This document shows positions 52,367 to 62,313 of a stretch of DNA of 64,000 bases, one piece after another. The translations under genes and the position numbers were made by a program. A model generated the notes under the pieces. It was not told the DNA's origin. It did no database searches and worked only from the letters and a program-made list of their open reading frames with translations. Source of the stretch: Mycobacterium adipatum (GTDB lineage: Bacteria > Actinomycetota > Actinomycetes > Mycobacteriales > Mycobacteriaceae); contig NZ_CP015596.1 of NCBI RefSeq assembly GCF_001644575.1, positions 3,410,001 through 3,474,000 of the forward strand. The letters are read 5' to 3'. Position 1 is the stretch's first letter. Every line of letters begins with the position of its first letter.

Positions 52367-53780
52367 CTCGGCGGGCAGGAGCGGAGCGACCGGGGGATGT
52401 GACAAGCCGGTAGCCACCGTAAAGAAGTGCCGCGACAAAAAAGTTCACGAAGTATGCGATGTCGGCACCATGCCATGCGACGGCAACCGGACCCTTGATC
52501 AGCGTGGTGTTCATGAACGGCATCGCCGCGGCGTAGGACACCACGAACACCACGAGCGCGGCCATGGCGTGGCGGCGTTCGGTGATCGCAGCGGCCACAT
52601 CGACGAGCGGCCCCGCACCGCGGGTGCGCAGCACCCAGTCGATGCCGATGATGGCCACGAAGGCCGGGATCCAGTAACCGATCAGCAGTAGTACATCGAG
52701 GAACCGCGTGGAGGTGTCGGCGCCGTCCAGCCAGAGGATGAGGAAGAACGCCAGAACAGTGACCACGACCGCGGACACCGGCCGCCGCAGCCGCACGCCC
52801 AACGTCTGAAGGGCAAGCGAACCGCTGTAGTCGTTCATGACGCCCGAGCCCACCGAGGCCAGCGCAATGATCAACAGCGCCAGCGCACCCAGCGCGCCCC
52901 CACCCATCACATCGCGCACCCCCTCGGCGGTGTGCGCACCGATGACCTGGGCGCCGGCGATTCCGATGCCCTGCACAAAAATGTACGCAAGGACCATTCC
53001 GCCGAAGGTGTAGCCGAACACCCGAACCTTCGACGAATCGACCGGCAGGTAGCGGCTGAAGTCCGCGGCATAGCTGGCCCACGAGATCGTCAGGCTGAGT
53101 GCGATCGTCACCTCGAGCACGAACGCGCCCACGAGGTCGGCGCCGCTCAGCGTCGCCGGGGTGATGACATCGTGGCCCTCGACGAGTTTGACCGCGAACA
53201 CCACGAAGGTCGCGAACAGCACCACCGTCAGTACCGCCTGCAGCCGGTGGATGAGTTCATAGCCCACGAATCCGACCGCGCCCTGCACGCCCAGCACGAT
53301 CAGCACGGCGACCCAGAACGGGATGCCGAGCAACAATGCCAGCGCCTGCCCGCCGAAGAGGCCGACGAGAGCGTCCCAGGCGATCGAGGACAACCACTGC
53401 AGCGCGGCAGGCAGGGCCACCCCGGGACCGAAGGCCATTCTCGCCGTCGGCAGCTGCGCGGTGCCGGTGCGTGGGCCCCAGGTGGACAGCCAGGCCACCA
53501 CCAACCCGCCCAGCACGGTGCCGATCGCCATGGCCAACAGCCCCAACCAGAAGCCGAGGCCCAACAGGATGGCCAGGGTGCCGGTGAAGACGCCGGTCAT
53601 GTTGACCTGCGGCGCGAACCACACGGTGAACAGCCGGCCGGGGGTTCCGTAGCGGCGATCCGCGGCGACGGGCGCAATGCCGTGGGTCTCGACGGACAGG
53701 TCACCGGATCCGCTCGGAGACTTTCCACTGAAAGTCGGCGAGTTCAGTGCCCGAGAGCTGCTTGTCGCGCTGCTGGTCAT
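52338..53780 (-). CDS. NCS1 purine/cytosine permease family transporter
   Basis: A protein of 480 residues with about 12 membrane helices. Family landmarks are FTVWFAPQVNMTGVFTGTLA (helix 1, about 52-70), LSTWGPRTGTAQLPTARMAF (about 100-118) and ISWASYAADFSRYLP (about 225-240), and the overall length is normal. NCS1 proteins import nucleobases, allantoin, hydantoins or thiamine precursors with Na+ or H+. It is divergent from the polyamine-type ABC operon, and both may belong to nitrogen acquisition. The substrate is not decidable. Confidence 0.87.
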   Translation of the reverse strand: MTSSATSSSRALNSPTFSGKSPSGSGDLSVETHGIAPVAADRRYGTPGRLFTVWFAPQVNMTGVFTGTLAILLGLGFWLGLLAMAIGTVLGGLVVAWLSTWGPRTGTAQLPTARMAFGPGVALPAALQWLSSIAWDALVGLFGGQALALLLGIPFWVAVLIVLGVQGAVGFVGYELIHRLQAVLTVVLFATFVVFAVKLVEGHDVITPATLSGADLVGAFVLEVTIALSLTISWASYAADFSRYLPVDSSKVRVFGYTFGGMVLAYIFVQGIGIAGAQVIGAHTAEGVRDVMGGGALGALALLIIALASVGSGVMNDYSGSLALQTLGVRLRRPVSAVVVTVLAFFLILWLDGADTSTRFLDVLLLIGYWIPAFVAIIGIDWVLRTRGAGPLVDVAAAITERRHAMAALVVFVVSYAAAMPFMNTTLIKGPVAVAWHGADIAYFVNFFVAALLYGGYRLVTSPGRSAPARRVTAPSRKTP

Positions 53781-53955
53781 GGGAGTATTCGATCACGTCG
53801 CCCCGGTCCGCCCGGGCCCCCGCCTCCGATGGTGGTGCGTGCCACCACATCGGCGCAGCGGATTCTGCCCCCGATGCCGGGAACAAGCTATGGATTCCAT
53901 TGTCGAAATGTAAATTCGTTGCGGAATCGCTTGCGAAGGGCTTGGTGATCGGCAA

Positions 53956-55206
53956 TTGTTGATCACGACCACCGCACTGCCCGAGGGAGGCTTCGCCCTG
54001 ACCGGTACACATGCCACCGCCGCCGACCAGACCGTCGGCGATGACGGGACGACCCTGCGCAAGGGCGAACCCGTCATCGAGATCGACCACGTCGTGAAAC
54101 GTTTCGACGACTACGTCGCCGTGGCCGACGCCGACTTCACCATCGCCGCGGGCGAGTTCTTCTCCATGCTGGGACCCTCGGGTTGCGGCAAGACCACCAC
54201 GCTGCGGATGATCGCCGGGTTCGAGACGCCGACCGCGGGCGCGATCCGCCTGCAGGGTGTCGACGTGTCGAAGGTCCCCCCGCACAAGCGCAACGTCAAC
54301 ACCGTCTTCCAGCATTACGCGCTGTTCCCACACATGACCGTGTGGGACAACATCGCCTACGGCCCGCGCAGCATGAAGATCGACAAGACGAAAGGCAAAG
54401 GGGAGGTCAAGCGCCGCGTCGACGAGATCATCGAGATCGTCAAGCTCTCCGACTTCGCCAAGCGCAAACCCGGACAGCTCTCCGGCGGCCAGCAGCAGCG
54501 CGTCGCACTGGCCCGCGCCCTGGTCAACTACCCCAGCGCGTTGCTTCTCGACGAACCGCTCGGGGCGCTGGACCTGAAACTGCGCCACGCCATGCAGTTC
54601 GAGCTCAAACGCATCCAGCGCGAGGTCGGCATCACCTTCATCTACGTCACCCACGACCAGGAAGAGGCGCTGACGATGAGTGACCGCATCGCGGTCATGA
54701 ACGCCGGCAACGTCGAGCAGATCGGTACCCCGGCCGATATCTACGATCGTCCGGCCACGGTGTTCGTCGCGGGCTTCATCGGGCAGGCCAATCTGTGGGC
54801 CGGTCGGCAGACCGGCCGCGCCAACCGGGATTTCGTCGAGATCGACGTACTCGGCACCACACTGAAGTCCCGGCCCGGCGAGACCACGATCGAGCCCGGC
54901 GGGCAGGCCACACTGATGATCCGCCCCGAGCGGGTTCAGGTCTCCACCGAACAGCCCACCGGTGATGTCGCCGTGGTCCGGGCAACCGTGCGGGACCTCA
55001 CCTTCCAGGGTCCGGTGGTGCGGCTGTCGGTCGCGGCGCCGGACGACTCGACGGTGGTCGCCCATGTCGGACCCGAACAGAACCTGCCGCTGCTGCGCCC
55101 GGGTGACGAGGTCTACGTCAGCTGGTCCCCCGAGGCCTCGCTGGTGCTGCCGGCCGCCGACATCCCCACCACCGAAGATCTCGAAGAAATGCTCGACGAG
55201 TCCTGA
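53956..55206 (+). CDS. potA: Polyamine-type ABC transporter ATP-binding protein
   Basis: A protein of about 416 residues with TTG start candidates at 53956 and 53959; GTG or later starts are possible, since the ABC domain begins near residue 38. Nucleotide-binding motifs are [17 protein letters not shown] (Walker A), [20 protein letters not shown] (Q-loop), [16 protein letters not shown] (signature), [12 protein letters not shown] (Walker B) and [14 protein letters not shown] (H-loop). A TOBE regulatory domain follows ([11 protein letters not shown]). It energises import by the two permeases downstream. It is first in a four-gene operon in the order A-D-B-C. Confidence 0.92.
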   Translation: MLITTTALPEGGFALTGTHATAADQTVGDDGTTLRKGEPVIEIDHVVKRFDDYVAVADADFTIAAGEFFSMLGPSGCGKTTTLRMIAGFETPTAGAIRLQGVDVSKVPPHKRNVNTVFQHYALFPHMTVWDNIAYGPRSMKIDKTKGKGEVKRRVDEIIEIVKLSDFAKRKPGQLSGGQQQRVALARALVNYPSALLLDEPLGALDLKLRHAMQFELKRIQREVGITFIYVTHDQEEALTMSDRIAVMNAGNVEQIGTPADIYDRPATVFVAGFIGQANLWAGRQTGRANRDFVEIDVLGTTLKSRPGETTIEPGGQATLMIRPERVQVSTEQPTGDVAVVRATVRDLTFQGPVVRLSVAAPDDSTVVAHVGPEQNLPLLRPGDEVYVSWSPEASLVLPAADIPTTEDLEEMLDES

Positions 55207-55247
55207 CCTCTACGCGTTCGCTCCGCTCCCCTCACGAAAGGCATCGC

Positions 55248-56438
55248 ATGTCCAACGAGATCGATCCCCGACTGCTGTCCCGCCTGGCTGCCAACCGCAC
55301 CAGCCGGCGACGGTTCCTCGGCGGCAGCGCCGCCGCCGGTGCGGCAGCGATCCTGGGCTCGTCTTTCCTGGCCGCATGTGGATCCGATAGCAGCAGCTCC
55401 TCCGGTTCGTCGAGCACCCAGGATTCCGGCGGCCCGGCCAGCGGCACCCTGCGCGTATCCAACTGGCCGCTCTACATGGCCGACGGTTTCATCGCCGCGT
55501 TCCAGACGGCATCCGGGATCACCGTCGACTACAAAGAGGACTACAACGACAACGAGCAGTGGTTCGCCAAGGTCAAGGAGCCGCTGTCGCGCAAGCAGGA
55601 CATCGGCGCGGACCTGGTGGTCCCCACCGAGTTCATGGCCGCTCGTGTCAAGGGTTTGGGCTGGCTCAACGAGATCAGCGAGGCCGGTGTGCCCAACCGC
55701 AAGAATCTGCGGCAGGACCTGTTGGACTCGAAGGTCGACGAAGGTCGTAAGTACACGGCTCCGTACATGACCGGCATGGTCGGTCTGGCCTACAACAGGG
55801 CCGCCACCGGACGCGATATCACCACCATCGACGATCTGTGGGATCCCGCATTCAAGGGCCGGGTCAGCCTGTTCTCCGACGTCCAGGACGGCCTCGGCAT
55901 GATCATGCTCTCCCAGGGCAACTCGCCGGAGAACCCGACGACCGAATCCATCACCAAGGCCGTGGACCTGGTCCGCGAGCAGAAGGACAAGGGCCAGATC
56001 CGGCGGTTCACCGGCAACGACTACGCCGATGATCTCGCCGCCGGCAATATCGCTGTTGCCCAAGCCTATTCCGGTGACGTCGTACAGCTGCAGGCCGACA
56101 ACCCCGATTTGCAGTTCATCGTCCCCGAGTCCGGCGGCGACTGGTTCATCGACACCATGGTGATCCCGTACACCACCCAGAACCAGAAGGCCGCCGAGGC
56201 GTGGATCGACTACGTCTACGACCGGGCCAACTACGCGAAGTTGGTCGCCTTCACCCAGTACGTGCCGGCGCTCTCGGACATGACCGACGAGCTTGCCAAG
56301 ATCGACCCGGCATCGGCGGAGAACCCGTTGATCAATCCGCCGGCCGAGATGCAGGCGAAGCTGAAGTCGTGGGCCGCGCTGACCGATGAGCAGACCCTCG
56401 AGTTCAACACCCTGTACGCCGCAGTCACCGGCGGCTAG
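55248..56438 (+). CDS. potD: Polyamine-type ABC transporter substrate-binding lipoprotein
   Basis: A protein of 396 residues. The N-terminus has a twin-arginine motif (TSRRRFLGGSAAAGAAA) and a lipobox (FLAACGS), so it is exported folded and lipid-anchored. The mature part begins with a serine-rich linker, then LRVSNWPLYMADGFIAAFQ and DYKEDYNDNEQWFAKVKEPL, characteristic of spermidine/putrescine-binding PotD/PotF proteins, and VAQAYSGDVVQLQADNPDLQ. Aromatic and acidic pocket residues suit a cationic ligand, but related mycobacterial proteins may bind other amines. The ATPase is 41 bases upstream and the permease 31 bases downstream. Confidence 0.9.
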   Translation: MSNEIDPRLLSRLAANRTSRRRFLGGSAAAGAAAILGSSFLAACGSDSSSSSGSSSTQDSGGPASGTLRVSNWPLYMADGFIAAFQTASGITVDYKEDYNDNEQWFAKVKEPLSRKQDIGADLVVPTEFMAARVKGLGWLNEISEAGVPNRKNLRQDLLDSKVDEGRKYTAPYMTGMVGLAYNRAATGRDITTIDDLWDPAFKGRVSLFSDVQDGLGMIMLSQGNSPENPTTESITKAVDLVREQKDKGQIRRFTGNDYADDLAAGNIAVAQAYSGDVVQLQADNPDLQFIVPESGGDWFIDTMVIPYTTQNQKAAEAWIDYVYDRANYAKLVAFTQYVPALSDMTDELAKIDPASAENPLINPPAEMQAKLKSWAALTDEQTLEFNTLYAAVTGG

Positions 56439-56469
56439 GCCGATGGCACAGCGAATGCAGGGAGCATAA

Positions 56470-57345
56470 ATGGCGGGAGTCGCCACCAGCGGCCGGCAGC
56501 GCAGCAAGATCGCGCCCTACCTGATGATCTTGCCCGCCCTGGCGTACCTCGCGGTCTTCTTCGTGGTGCCGTTCTTTTCGCTGGCACGGACCTCGTTGTC
56601 CTCATCGGGCGGATCGGTGTACCTACCGACACTGACCTTCGACTGGAACTTCGCGAACTTCGCCGATGCGTTCACCCTGTACAAGGACCCGATCCTGCGG
56701 TCGTTCGGCTACGCGGGCGTCGCCACGGTGCTGTGCATGCTGCTGGCGTTCCCGCTGGCCTATGTGATCGCGTTCAAGGCGGGCCGGTTCAAGAACCTGA
56801 TCCTCGGCCTGGTGATCCTGCCGTTTTTCGTGACGTTCCTGATCCGCACCATCGCCTGGAAGACGATCCTCGCCGATGAGGGGTGGGTGGTCAGCGCACT
56901 GGGCAGCGTGGGGCTTCTCCCCGATGAGGGGCGATTGCTGTCGACGAGTTGGGCGGTGATCGGCGGTCTGACCTACAACTGGATCATCTTCATGATCCTG
57001 CCGCTGTACGTCAGCCTGGAGAAGATCGATCCCCGCCTGCTGGAGGCGTCGCGGGACCTGTATTCCGGTGGCACCCGCAGTTTCCGGAAGGTGATCTTTC
57101 CGCTGGCGTTGCCGGGTCTGCTGGCGGGAAGCCTGCTGGTGTTCATCCCGGCGGTCGGCGACTTCATCAATGCCGACTACCTGGGAAGTACCCAGACCAC
57201 GATGATCGGCAACGTGATCCAGAAACAGTTCCTGGTGGTCAAGGACTATCCTGCGGCCGCCGCGCTCAGTCTGGGGCTGATGGGTCTGATTCTGGCCGGG
57301 GTGCTGATGTACACCCGCGCGCTGGGTACGGAGGACCTCGTATGA
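56470..57345 (+). CDS. potB: Polyamine-type ABC transporter permease 1
   Basis: A protein of 291 residues with six membrane helices; the first is YLMILPALAYLAVFFVVPFF. The cytoplasmic EAA loop that couples to the ATPase is seen as LLEASRDLYSGGTRSFRKVI followed by FPLALPGLLAG (about 190-220). There is a PotB/PotH-type length and a periplasmic loop between helices 1 and 2. Its stop overlaps the next start in ATGA. Confidence 0.9.
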   Translation: MAGVATSGRQRSKIAPYLMILPALAYLAVFFVVPFFSLARTSLSSSGGSVYLPTLTFDWNFANFADAFTLYKDPILRSFGYAGVATVLCMLLAFPLAYVIAFKAGRFKNLILGLVILPFFVTFLIRTIAWKTILADEGWVVSALGSVGLLPDEGRLLSTSWAVIGGLTYNWIIFMILPLYVSLEKIDPRLLEASRDLYSGGTRSFRKVIFPLALPGLLAGSLLVFIPAVGDFINADYLGSTQTTMIGNVIQKQFLVVKDYPAAAALSLGLMGLILAGVLMYTRALGTEDLV

Positions 57346-58175
57346 CCGCCCTCTCGGAACGGCCGACCGCACCGAAAAAGGTTCGGGCTCGGCCGAAATG
57401 GGGCGACTATTCGCTCCGTATCGTGGCCGGGCTGGTACTGCTGTACCTGTTCCTGCCGATCTTTGTGATCGTGTTGTTCTCGTTCAACGATCCGGCGGGC
57501 AAGTTCAACTACACCTGGCAGGGCTTCACCCTGGACAACTGGGCCGACCCGTTCAAGTACCCGGCGCTCACCGAGGCGCTGAAACTGAGTATCAACATCG
57601 CGTTCGTGTCCACCCTGATCGCACTCGTGCTGGGCACGCTGCTGGCCATCGCCCTGGTACGCCAACGTTTCCGCGGCTACCGGGCGGTGGATACGTTCAT
57701 GATCCTGCCGTTGACCGCGCCCGAGGTCGTGATGGGAGCCTCGCTGCTGACGCTGTTCCTGGATTTCGGTTGGGCGGCAGGCTATACCACCATCCTGATT
57801 GCGCACGTCGCCTTCGAGGTCAGCTTCATCGCCATGACGGTCCGGGCGCGGGTGCGCGGATTCGACTGGACGCTGGAGGATGCGTCGATGGACCTGGGCG
57901 CCAGCCCGACCCGGACGTTCTTCAAGGTGACCTTGCCACTGATCGTGCCGGGCATCGTGGCGGCGGGCATGCTGTCGTTCGCGCTGTCGCTCGACGACTT
58001 CATCGTCACCTATTTCGTCAGCGGATCGACCGTCACCTACCCGCTGTACGTGAACGCGGCTGTCAAAGCCGCGGTGCCGCCGCAGATCAACGTGCTGGCG
58101 ACGGCGATTCTGGTGGTGAGCCTGCTGCTGTTGGCTGCCGGCACCCTGTATCGGCGCAAAAAAGTCGTCATCTGA
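57342..58175 (+). CDS. potC: Polyamine-type ABC transporter permease 2
   Basis: A protein of 277 residues with six helices. The EAA loop reads LEDASMDLGASPTRTFFKVT then LPLIVPGIVAAG (about 178-210). LSLDDFIVTYFVSG near the end is a PotC/PotI hallmark. It is coupled to PotB by the 4-base overlap. It ends two bases before the stop of the convergent nitroreductase-like gene. Confidence 0.9.
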   Translation: MTALSERPTAPKKVRARPKWGDYSLRIVAGLVLLYLFLPIFVIVLFSFNDPAGKFNYTWQGFTLDNWADPFKYPALTEALKLSINIAFVSTLIALVLGTLLAIALVRQRFRGYRAVDTFMILPLTAPEVVMGASLLTLFLDFGWAAGYTTILIAHVAFEVSFIAMTVRARVRGFDWTLEDASMDLGASPTRTFFKVTLPLIVPGIVAAGMLSFALSLDDFIVTYFVSGSTVTYPLYVNAAVKAAVPPQINVLATAILVVSLLLLAAGTLYRRKKVVI

Positions 58176-58177
58176 CA

Positions 58178-58528
58178 TCAGGTCAGATCGACGACCACCC
58201 GTACCCGGCCGCGCTCATCGCGGGTGGCGACAGCATGGCCGGTGCGGTCGCTGCCGCGGAAGTTGAGCAACGTGATGGGTGCACCGTCACCGAGGAAGTT
58301 GCGCCACCAGCTCTTGGCCTCCGGCGACATCACGGCGATGGTGACCCGGTCGCCATCGAGCCGGTAGTTCACCGGGGTCTGGAAGCTGCGCCCGGATCTG
58401 CGCCCGGTGTAGCGGATCTCGACCAGGCTGCGACCAACCAGGTCACCGAGCACTGGCAGATGGGTCAGGCTGACCGCCGCTCGGTTCAGCGCGCGGGCGG
58501 CCGGGCTGTCGAAGATTCTGCTGGACAT
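58178..58528 (-). CDS. Deazaflavin-dependent nitroreductase (Ddn-like) family protein
   Basis: A protein of 116 residues with LVEIRYTGRRSGRSFQTPVN (about 35-55), the TGRRSG-x-x-x-x-TPV pattern of the Ddn/nitroreductase-related split-barrel family of actinobacteria, then VAVMSPEAKSWWRNFLGDG-like segments (IAVMSPEAKSWWRNFLGD). Members bind coenzyme F420 (Ddn) or other cofactors; the shorter ones are uncharacterised. It is the last gene of a minus-strand run, 9 bases after the DMT exporter gene. Confidence 0.8.
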   Translation of the reverse strand: MSSRIFDSPAARALNRAAVSLTHLPVLGDLVGRSLVEIRYTGRRSGRSFQTPVNYRLDGDRVTIAVMSPEAKSWWRNFLGDGAPITLLNFRGSDRTGHAVATRDERGRVRVVVDLT

Positions 58529-58537
58529 TCCTCGAGG

Positions 58538-59446
58538 CTAACCGTCCCGCGCCAGATCCACCGCGGCATGAGACTGGTGACGGTCGCCCGATCGGGCCGC
58601 GCCGACACCGGCGATGACGACGGCGGCGATGCCGATGACCCCGAGCAGCGCCGGGATCTGATGCAGGATCAGCCACCCCATCACCATCGCAAATGCCGGC
58701 TCCAGGCTCATCAACGTCCCGAACGCGGCGGCGGTGAGCCGGCGCAGCGCCAGCAGTTCGAGGACAAAGGGGATGACGGGTAGCAGGAGCGCCAGCCCGA
58801 TGCCGACCAGCCACAGTTGCGGGGTCATCTGCCCCAGCACGGCGGGTCCGGCTGCGATCGACGCGACGAGGGCCGCCACCGGCATGGACACCGCAAGGCC
58901 GCCGAGTCCATGTATCTCGTCGCCGACACGCTGGGTCAGCAGAATGTAGGCCCCCCAACACAGTCCGGCCGCCAGGGCCAAGCCGACGCCGACCGGATCG
59001 ACCGCACCGGCCCACGGCTCGGTGAGCAGCACCACGCCCAGTGCCGCGAGCCCCGGCCAGATGAACCTGTCACGCCCGTTGCCGTGCAGCACCGCGACGC
59101 CGAGCGGTCCGAGAAACTCGAGCGCGCTCGCCGTGCCCAGCGGGATGCGCTCCACCGCCATCATGAACAGCACGGTGATACCGGCGGTGACCACACCCAG
59201 CAGCACGGCGGCCAGCAATGACCGCCGGGTGAACGACGACGGACGTGGTCGCACGATGATCACCAGCAGCACGGCCGCCCAGAACAGGCGCAACCAGGCA
59301 GCGCCGACGGAGCCGATATCGTCGATCAAACCCACGGCGATGGCGGCGCCCAACTGCACCGAACACATCGCGGCCACGGCCATGAACGCGCCGTTACGTG
59401 CCTGCTGTGATGCCACCCCCGCATTCAACGGGGCCCGTGGCCGCAC
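58538..59446 (-). CDS. EamA/RhtA-type DMT exporter
   Basis: A protein of 302 residues with ten hydrophobic helices arranged as two EamA repeats (AAVLLGVVTAGITVLFMMAV in the first half; VGLALAAGLCWGAYILLTQR and LLALRRLTAAAFGTLMSLEP in the second). PLGTASALEFLGPLGVAV is typical of RhtA-type exporters of threonine/homoserine and related amino compounds. The substrate is inferred only from family. The thioesterase gene ends 29 bases upstream on the same strand. Confidence 0.85.
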   Translation of the reverse strand: MRPRAPLNAGVASQQARNGAFMAVAAMCSVQLGAAIAVGLIDDIGSVGAAWLRLFWAAVLLVIIVRPRPSSFTRRSLLAAVLLGVVTAGITVLFMMAVERIPLGTASALEFLGPLGVAVLHGNGRDRFIWPGLAALGVVLLTEPWAGAVDPVGVGLALAAGLCWGAYILLTQRVGDEIHGLGGLAVSMPVAALVASIAAGPAVLGQMTPQLWLVGIGLALLLPVIPFVLELLALRRLTAAAFGTLMSLEPAFAMVMGWLILHQIPALLGVIGIAAVVIAGVGAARSGDRHQSHAAVDLARDG

Positions 59447-59475
59447 TGTCCACGAGTTTTCGCCCGCGGCAGGAA

Positions 59476-60288
59476 TCAGCGGGTGCGATCAGGGAACGGG
59501 TCGTTGCGGAAGTCGATCTGTGCGCCCGGGTTGCTCACGGCCGTGACCATCCCGGTGCCGATGGCACCCGAACCGTCGAACAGTGTCGAGCTGCCCACCG
59601 AGATCCCGTCGACGGCCCAGTGCGAGTCGGCCTGCACGCCGATCCACTCGTCACGCGGCAGCCGAGCCAGCGCCACCGTGAGGTCGCCGTTGATATAGCC
59701 GACGCCGGCGGTGCCGAGATTGGTGACCAGGCTGGTGCCCTCGGCGGCCACCACGGCGCGCACGAAAGGGGTGTTGCGATGTCCGTCGACGACGTCAATG
59801 GTGCGCGTGAGGAAGCGCTTGCGCGAGGCGTTCTGGTGATCGGCGATGGCGCCGCTCCAGCCCGCCTCGTCGCTGCCGATGCCGATGCCGCGGGTCTCGT
59901 CGCGCGCGGACGGAGCCTCGAACTCGGTCGAGGACACCCATTCGGTGCCGCGCGGCGGCTCCGACAGCCGGTATTGCACCAGCGTGGCCCGCACCACCGT
60001 GACGCCGTCCTGGACGAGTTCGCATTCCGCGTTGCGCACCCGGCGGCCGTCGCGCACCAGGGCCAGTTTGGTGAGGGTGGGAACACCACGCGCCGCCTTG
60101 AACAGATCGACGGTGAGCCGCGACGGCAGGAACTCCGGGTCGCCGAAGCTCGTCTCCAAGGCGCGTGCCGCCAGCCCGACCAGCGCGGGGCCGTTCAGAT
60201 GGTCGGCACCCCAGTGGCTCTGGGCATAGCCGCTGGGCACGAACGTGTCGTGTTCGGTCTGGGTGAAATGGAACGGTCGCGCACTCAT
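59476..60288 (-). CDS. Thioesterase family protein (double hotdog, TesB-like)
   Basis: A protein of 270 residues. Two hotdog-like halves are suggested by SHWGADHLNGPALVGLAARA (about 24-43) with LPSRLTVDLFKAARGVPTLT in the first, and PRDEWIGVQADSHWAVDGIS with SSTLFDGSGAIGTG in the second. This matches actinobacterial acyl-CoA thioesterase-like proteins of the TesB group. The likely reaction is hydrolysis of an acyl-CoA; the substrate is unknown. It starts a minus-strand run with the DMT exporter and the Ddn-like gene. Confidence 0.75.
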   Translation of the reverse strand: MSARPFHFTQTEHDTFVPSGYAQSHWGADHLNGPALVGLAARALETSFGDPEFLPSRLTVDLFKAARGVPTLTKLALVRDGRRVRNAECELVQDGVTVVRATLVQYRLSEPPRGTEWVSSTEFEAPSARDETRGIGIGSDEAGWSGAIADHQNASRKRFLTRTIDVVDGHRNTPFVRAVVAAEGTSLVTNLGTAGVGYINGDLTVALARLPRDEWIGVQADSHWAVDGISVGSSTLFDGSGAIGTGMVTAVSNPGAQIDFRNDPFPDRTR

Positions 60289-60350
60289 CTGCGCATCGTC
60301 GCACAGTGACCATTCCGGCCCGGCGGCGCGCTCCTCGAGCGATATGGACG

Positions 60351-61041
60351 CTACTGGGGCGCGACAATTCCGTGGTCGTAGGCATAGACGATGGCGGCGG
60401 CGCGGTCACGCAACCGGAGCTTGTCGAAGATGCGCCCGATGTGGCTCTTCACCGTCACCCCGGGAGATGAACAACGCCTCGGCGATCTCGGCGTTGGTGT
60501 GCCCCTTGCCGATCAATGTCAGTACATCCAGTTCGCGCCCGGTCAACTCGCTGACCTGCACATCGGGGCGGCTTTCGGCCGATCTGCGGTACGTGCTGAG
60601 GACCCTGGAGGTGACCGCCGGGTCCAGATAGCTGTCACCGTGCGCGACTGCACGGACCGCGCGGATCAGTTCCTCGGCCGAGGAGTCCTTGAGCACGAAA
60701 CCGGCCGCGCCGGCGCGCAATACCCCCGACAGCAGATCGTCCTCGTTGAAGGTCGTCAATGCCAGCACCGGGGGGCCGCCCGCCTCGGCCAGCCGCCGGG
60801 TGGCCTCGATACCGTCGACGCGCTTCATGCGCAGATCCATCACCACCACGTCGACGGCCTGCTCGGCCAGCGCGTCGAGAACCTCGTCACCGTCCGAGCA
60901 TTCGGCCACCACCACGAATCCGTCCTTGCGGCGCAGGATCCGGCGCAACCCGGAGCGCACCAGGTCCTGGTCATCGACGAGCAGGACCGCGATATCGACC
61001 AGTCCCCCGTCGCCGCGCTCTGCCCGGGCCGACACCGTCAT
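60351..61041 (-). pseudogene. NarL/LuxR-type response regulator with one-base frameshift
   Basis: The receiver domain is intact: VLLVDDQDLVRSGL (acidic pocket), VVVMDLRMKRVDGIEATR (phospho-Asp about 57) and LALTTFNEDD. The LuxR-type DNA-binding domain starts normally (ELTGRELDVLTLIGKGHTNA) but after ALFIS the frame shifts at a C4 run (60458-60461, plus strand). As written the protein ends with an unrelated tail. Removing one base restores VTVKSHIGRIFDKLRLRDRA and a normal end YDHGIVAPQ at 60351, giving 229 residues. Its start overlaps the kinase stop (ATGA). Either the regulator is inactive or the run holds a sequencing error; a homopolymer makes the latter plausible. Confidence 0.85.
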
Positions 61042-62255
61042 CCGCGGCACCCGAACCCGGCTGCAGCGGTGCCGGATTCACCGAGGGGCACCGCGGCGTG
61101 CACGGCCCAACCGGTGCCGGTCGGGCCGATATCGATGACACCGCCCAACAATTCGACACGTTGCCGCATGCCGCGCACCCCACGCCCGTCGGCTGCGCCG
61201 CGACTCCCGGCCGGCACCGCCACCGGCATCTCGTTCAGCACGGAGAGCTCGGCGCGCGTCGCGGTCACCGCCAGCGTGACCGTTGCGCGGGATTCGGGGG
61301 CGTGCTTGGCGATATTGGCCAGTGACTCCTGGGCGATCCGAAACATCGCCAGACCCACCGTCGGGGAGATGCCCGCCGTGGAGCCCTCGGTCCGCACCGT
61401 GACGGCGAGCCCCGCGCGGGCGAAATCGTCGGTGAGCCGGCCGATATCGTCGATGCCGGGCTCCGGGGCGATCTTCATCGGCGCCACGTCGAGCAGTCCG
61501 ACGGTACGCCGGATATCGGCCATCGCCTCCCGGCCCAGCTTCTCGGCGTCCTCGAGCGCGTCGACCGCATCATCGATATCGCGGTCCTCCTGCAGGGCGC
61601 GCCGAGCCCCGGTGAGGTGCAGCAGTGTCACCGACAGCGAGTGCGCGATGACATCATGCACCTCACGGGCGATCCGCCGGCGCTCATCGGCGGCGGCGTG
61701 CTCGGCCAGCGCTTCCTGCGCCGCGCGCTGGGCGACGATCAGCTGCTGCTGGATGCCGATCAGATAACCCACCAGCCAGCCCATGCCGAGCACACTCAGA
61801 TACAGCCACACCCCCTCGAGTCGGTGCGCGGCGGCCGCCGCCCCCAGGATGGCGGCCGCCGAGGCCGTGGCCGCCAGCCCCCCGGGCAGTGCCGTCATCG
61901 CCGTCACCACACCGACCATGAGCACCAGGATCAGCGGAGCGAAGTCGAACGGGATCGGGGTCGACGTCCCGAACAGGAAGATGGCGGCGGCACCCGACCA
62001 TGCGCCCCAGATCAGCAGCGGGTTGAACGATGCCCCGGCCGCGAAGAACACGATCAGCGGGCACATCGCGACCACGATGCCCACCGGTACCGCGACCAGG
62101 TAGTCCGCGGGCGGGCGCTGCAGCGTCGATATCACCGCGATCAACGCCAGGGCGGTGTCGGTGGTGATGACGAACATCCAGCTCCAGCCAAGAGCGTTGA
62201 ACTCGCGCTGACGCGCGAAACGCGCTTGGAGGAACTCGGGCACGGCAGCGCGCAT
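61038..62255 (-). CDS. Two-component sensor histidine kinase, NarL/DesK type
   Basis: A protein of 405 residues. Several membrane helices (WSWMFVITTDTALALIAVIS and others up to about residue 165) form the sensor. A HisKA_3 dimerisation domain has the phospho-His in RRRIAREVHDVIAHSLSVTL (about 200). The HATPase domain has FRIAQESLANIAKHAPES (N box, about 310) and GRGVRGMRQRVELLGG (G box, about 365). It pairs with the response regulator overlapping its stop. The palindrome at 62314-62329 lies upstream and may be the regulator's site. The signal is unknown. Confidence 0.9.
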   Translation of the reverse strand: MRAAVPEFLQARFARQREFNALGWSWMFVITTDTALALIAVISTLQRPPADYLVAVPVGIVVAMCPLIVFFAAGASFNPLLIWGAWSGAAAIFLFGTSTPIPFDFAPLILVLMVGVVTAMTALPGGLAATASAAAILGAAAAAHRLEGVWLYLSVLGMGWLVGYLIGIQQQLIVAQRAAQEALAEHAAADERRRIAREVHDVIAHSLSVTLLHLTGARRALQEDRDIDDAVDALEDAEKLGREAMADIRRTVGLLDVAPMKIAPEPGIDDIGRLTDDFARAGLAVTVRTEGSTAGISPTVGLAMFRIAQESLANIAKHAPESRATVTLAVTATRAELSVLNEMPVAVPAGSRGAADGRGVRGMRQRVELLGGVIDIGPTGTGWAVHAAVPLGESGTAAAGFGCRG

Positions 62256-62313
62256 CGATCAATCGTAGATCCGGCTGACGGTCCTGACCATCATGCCGGG
62301 GGTGGGCGCCCCG

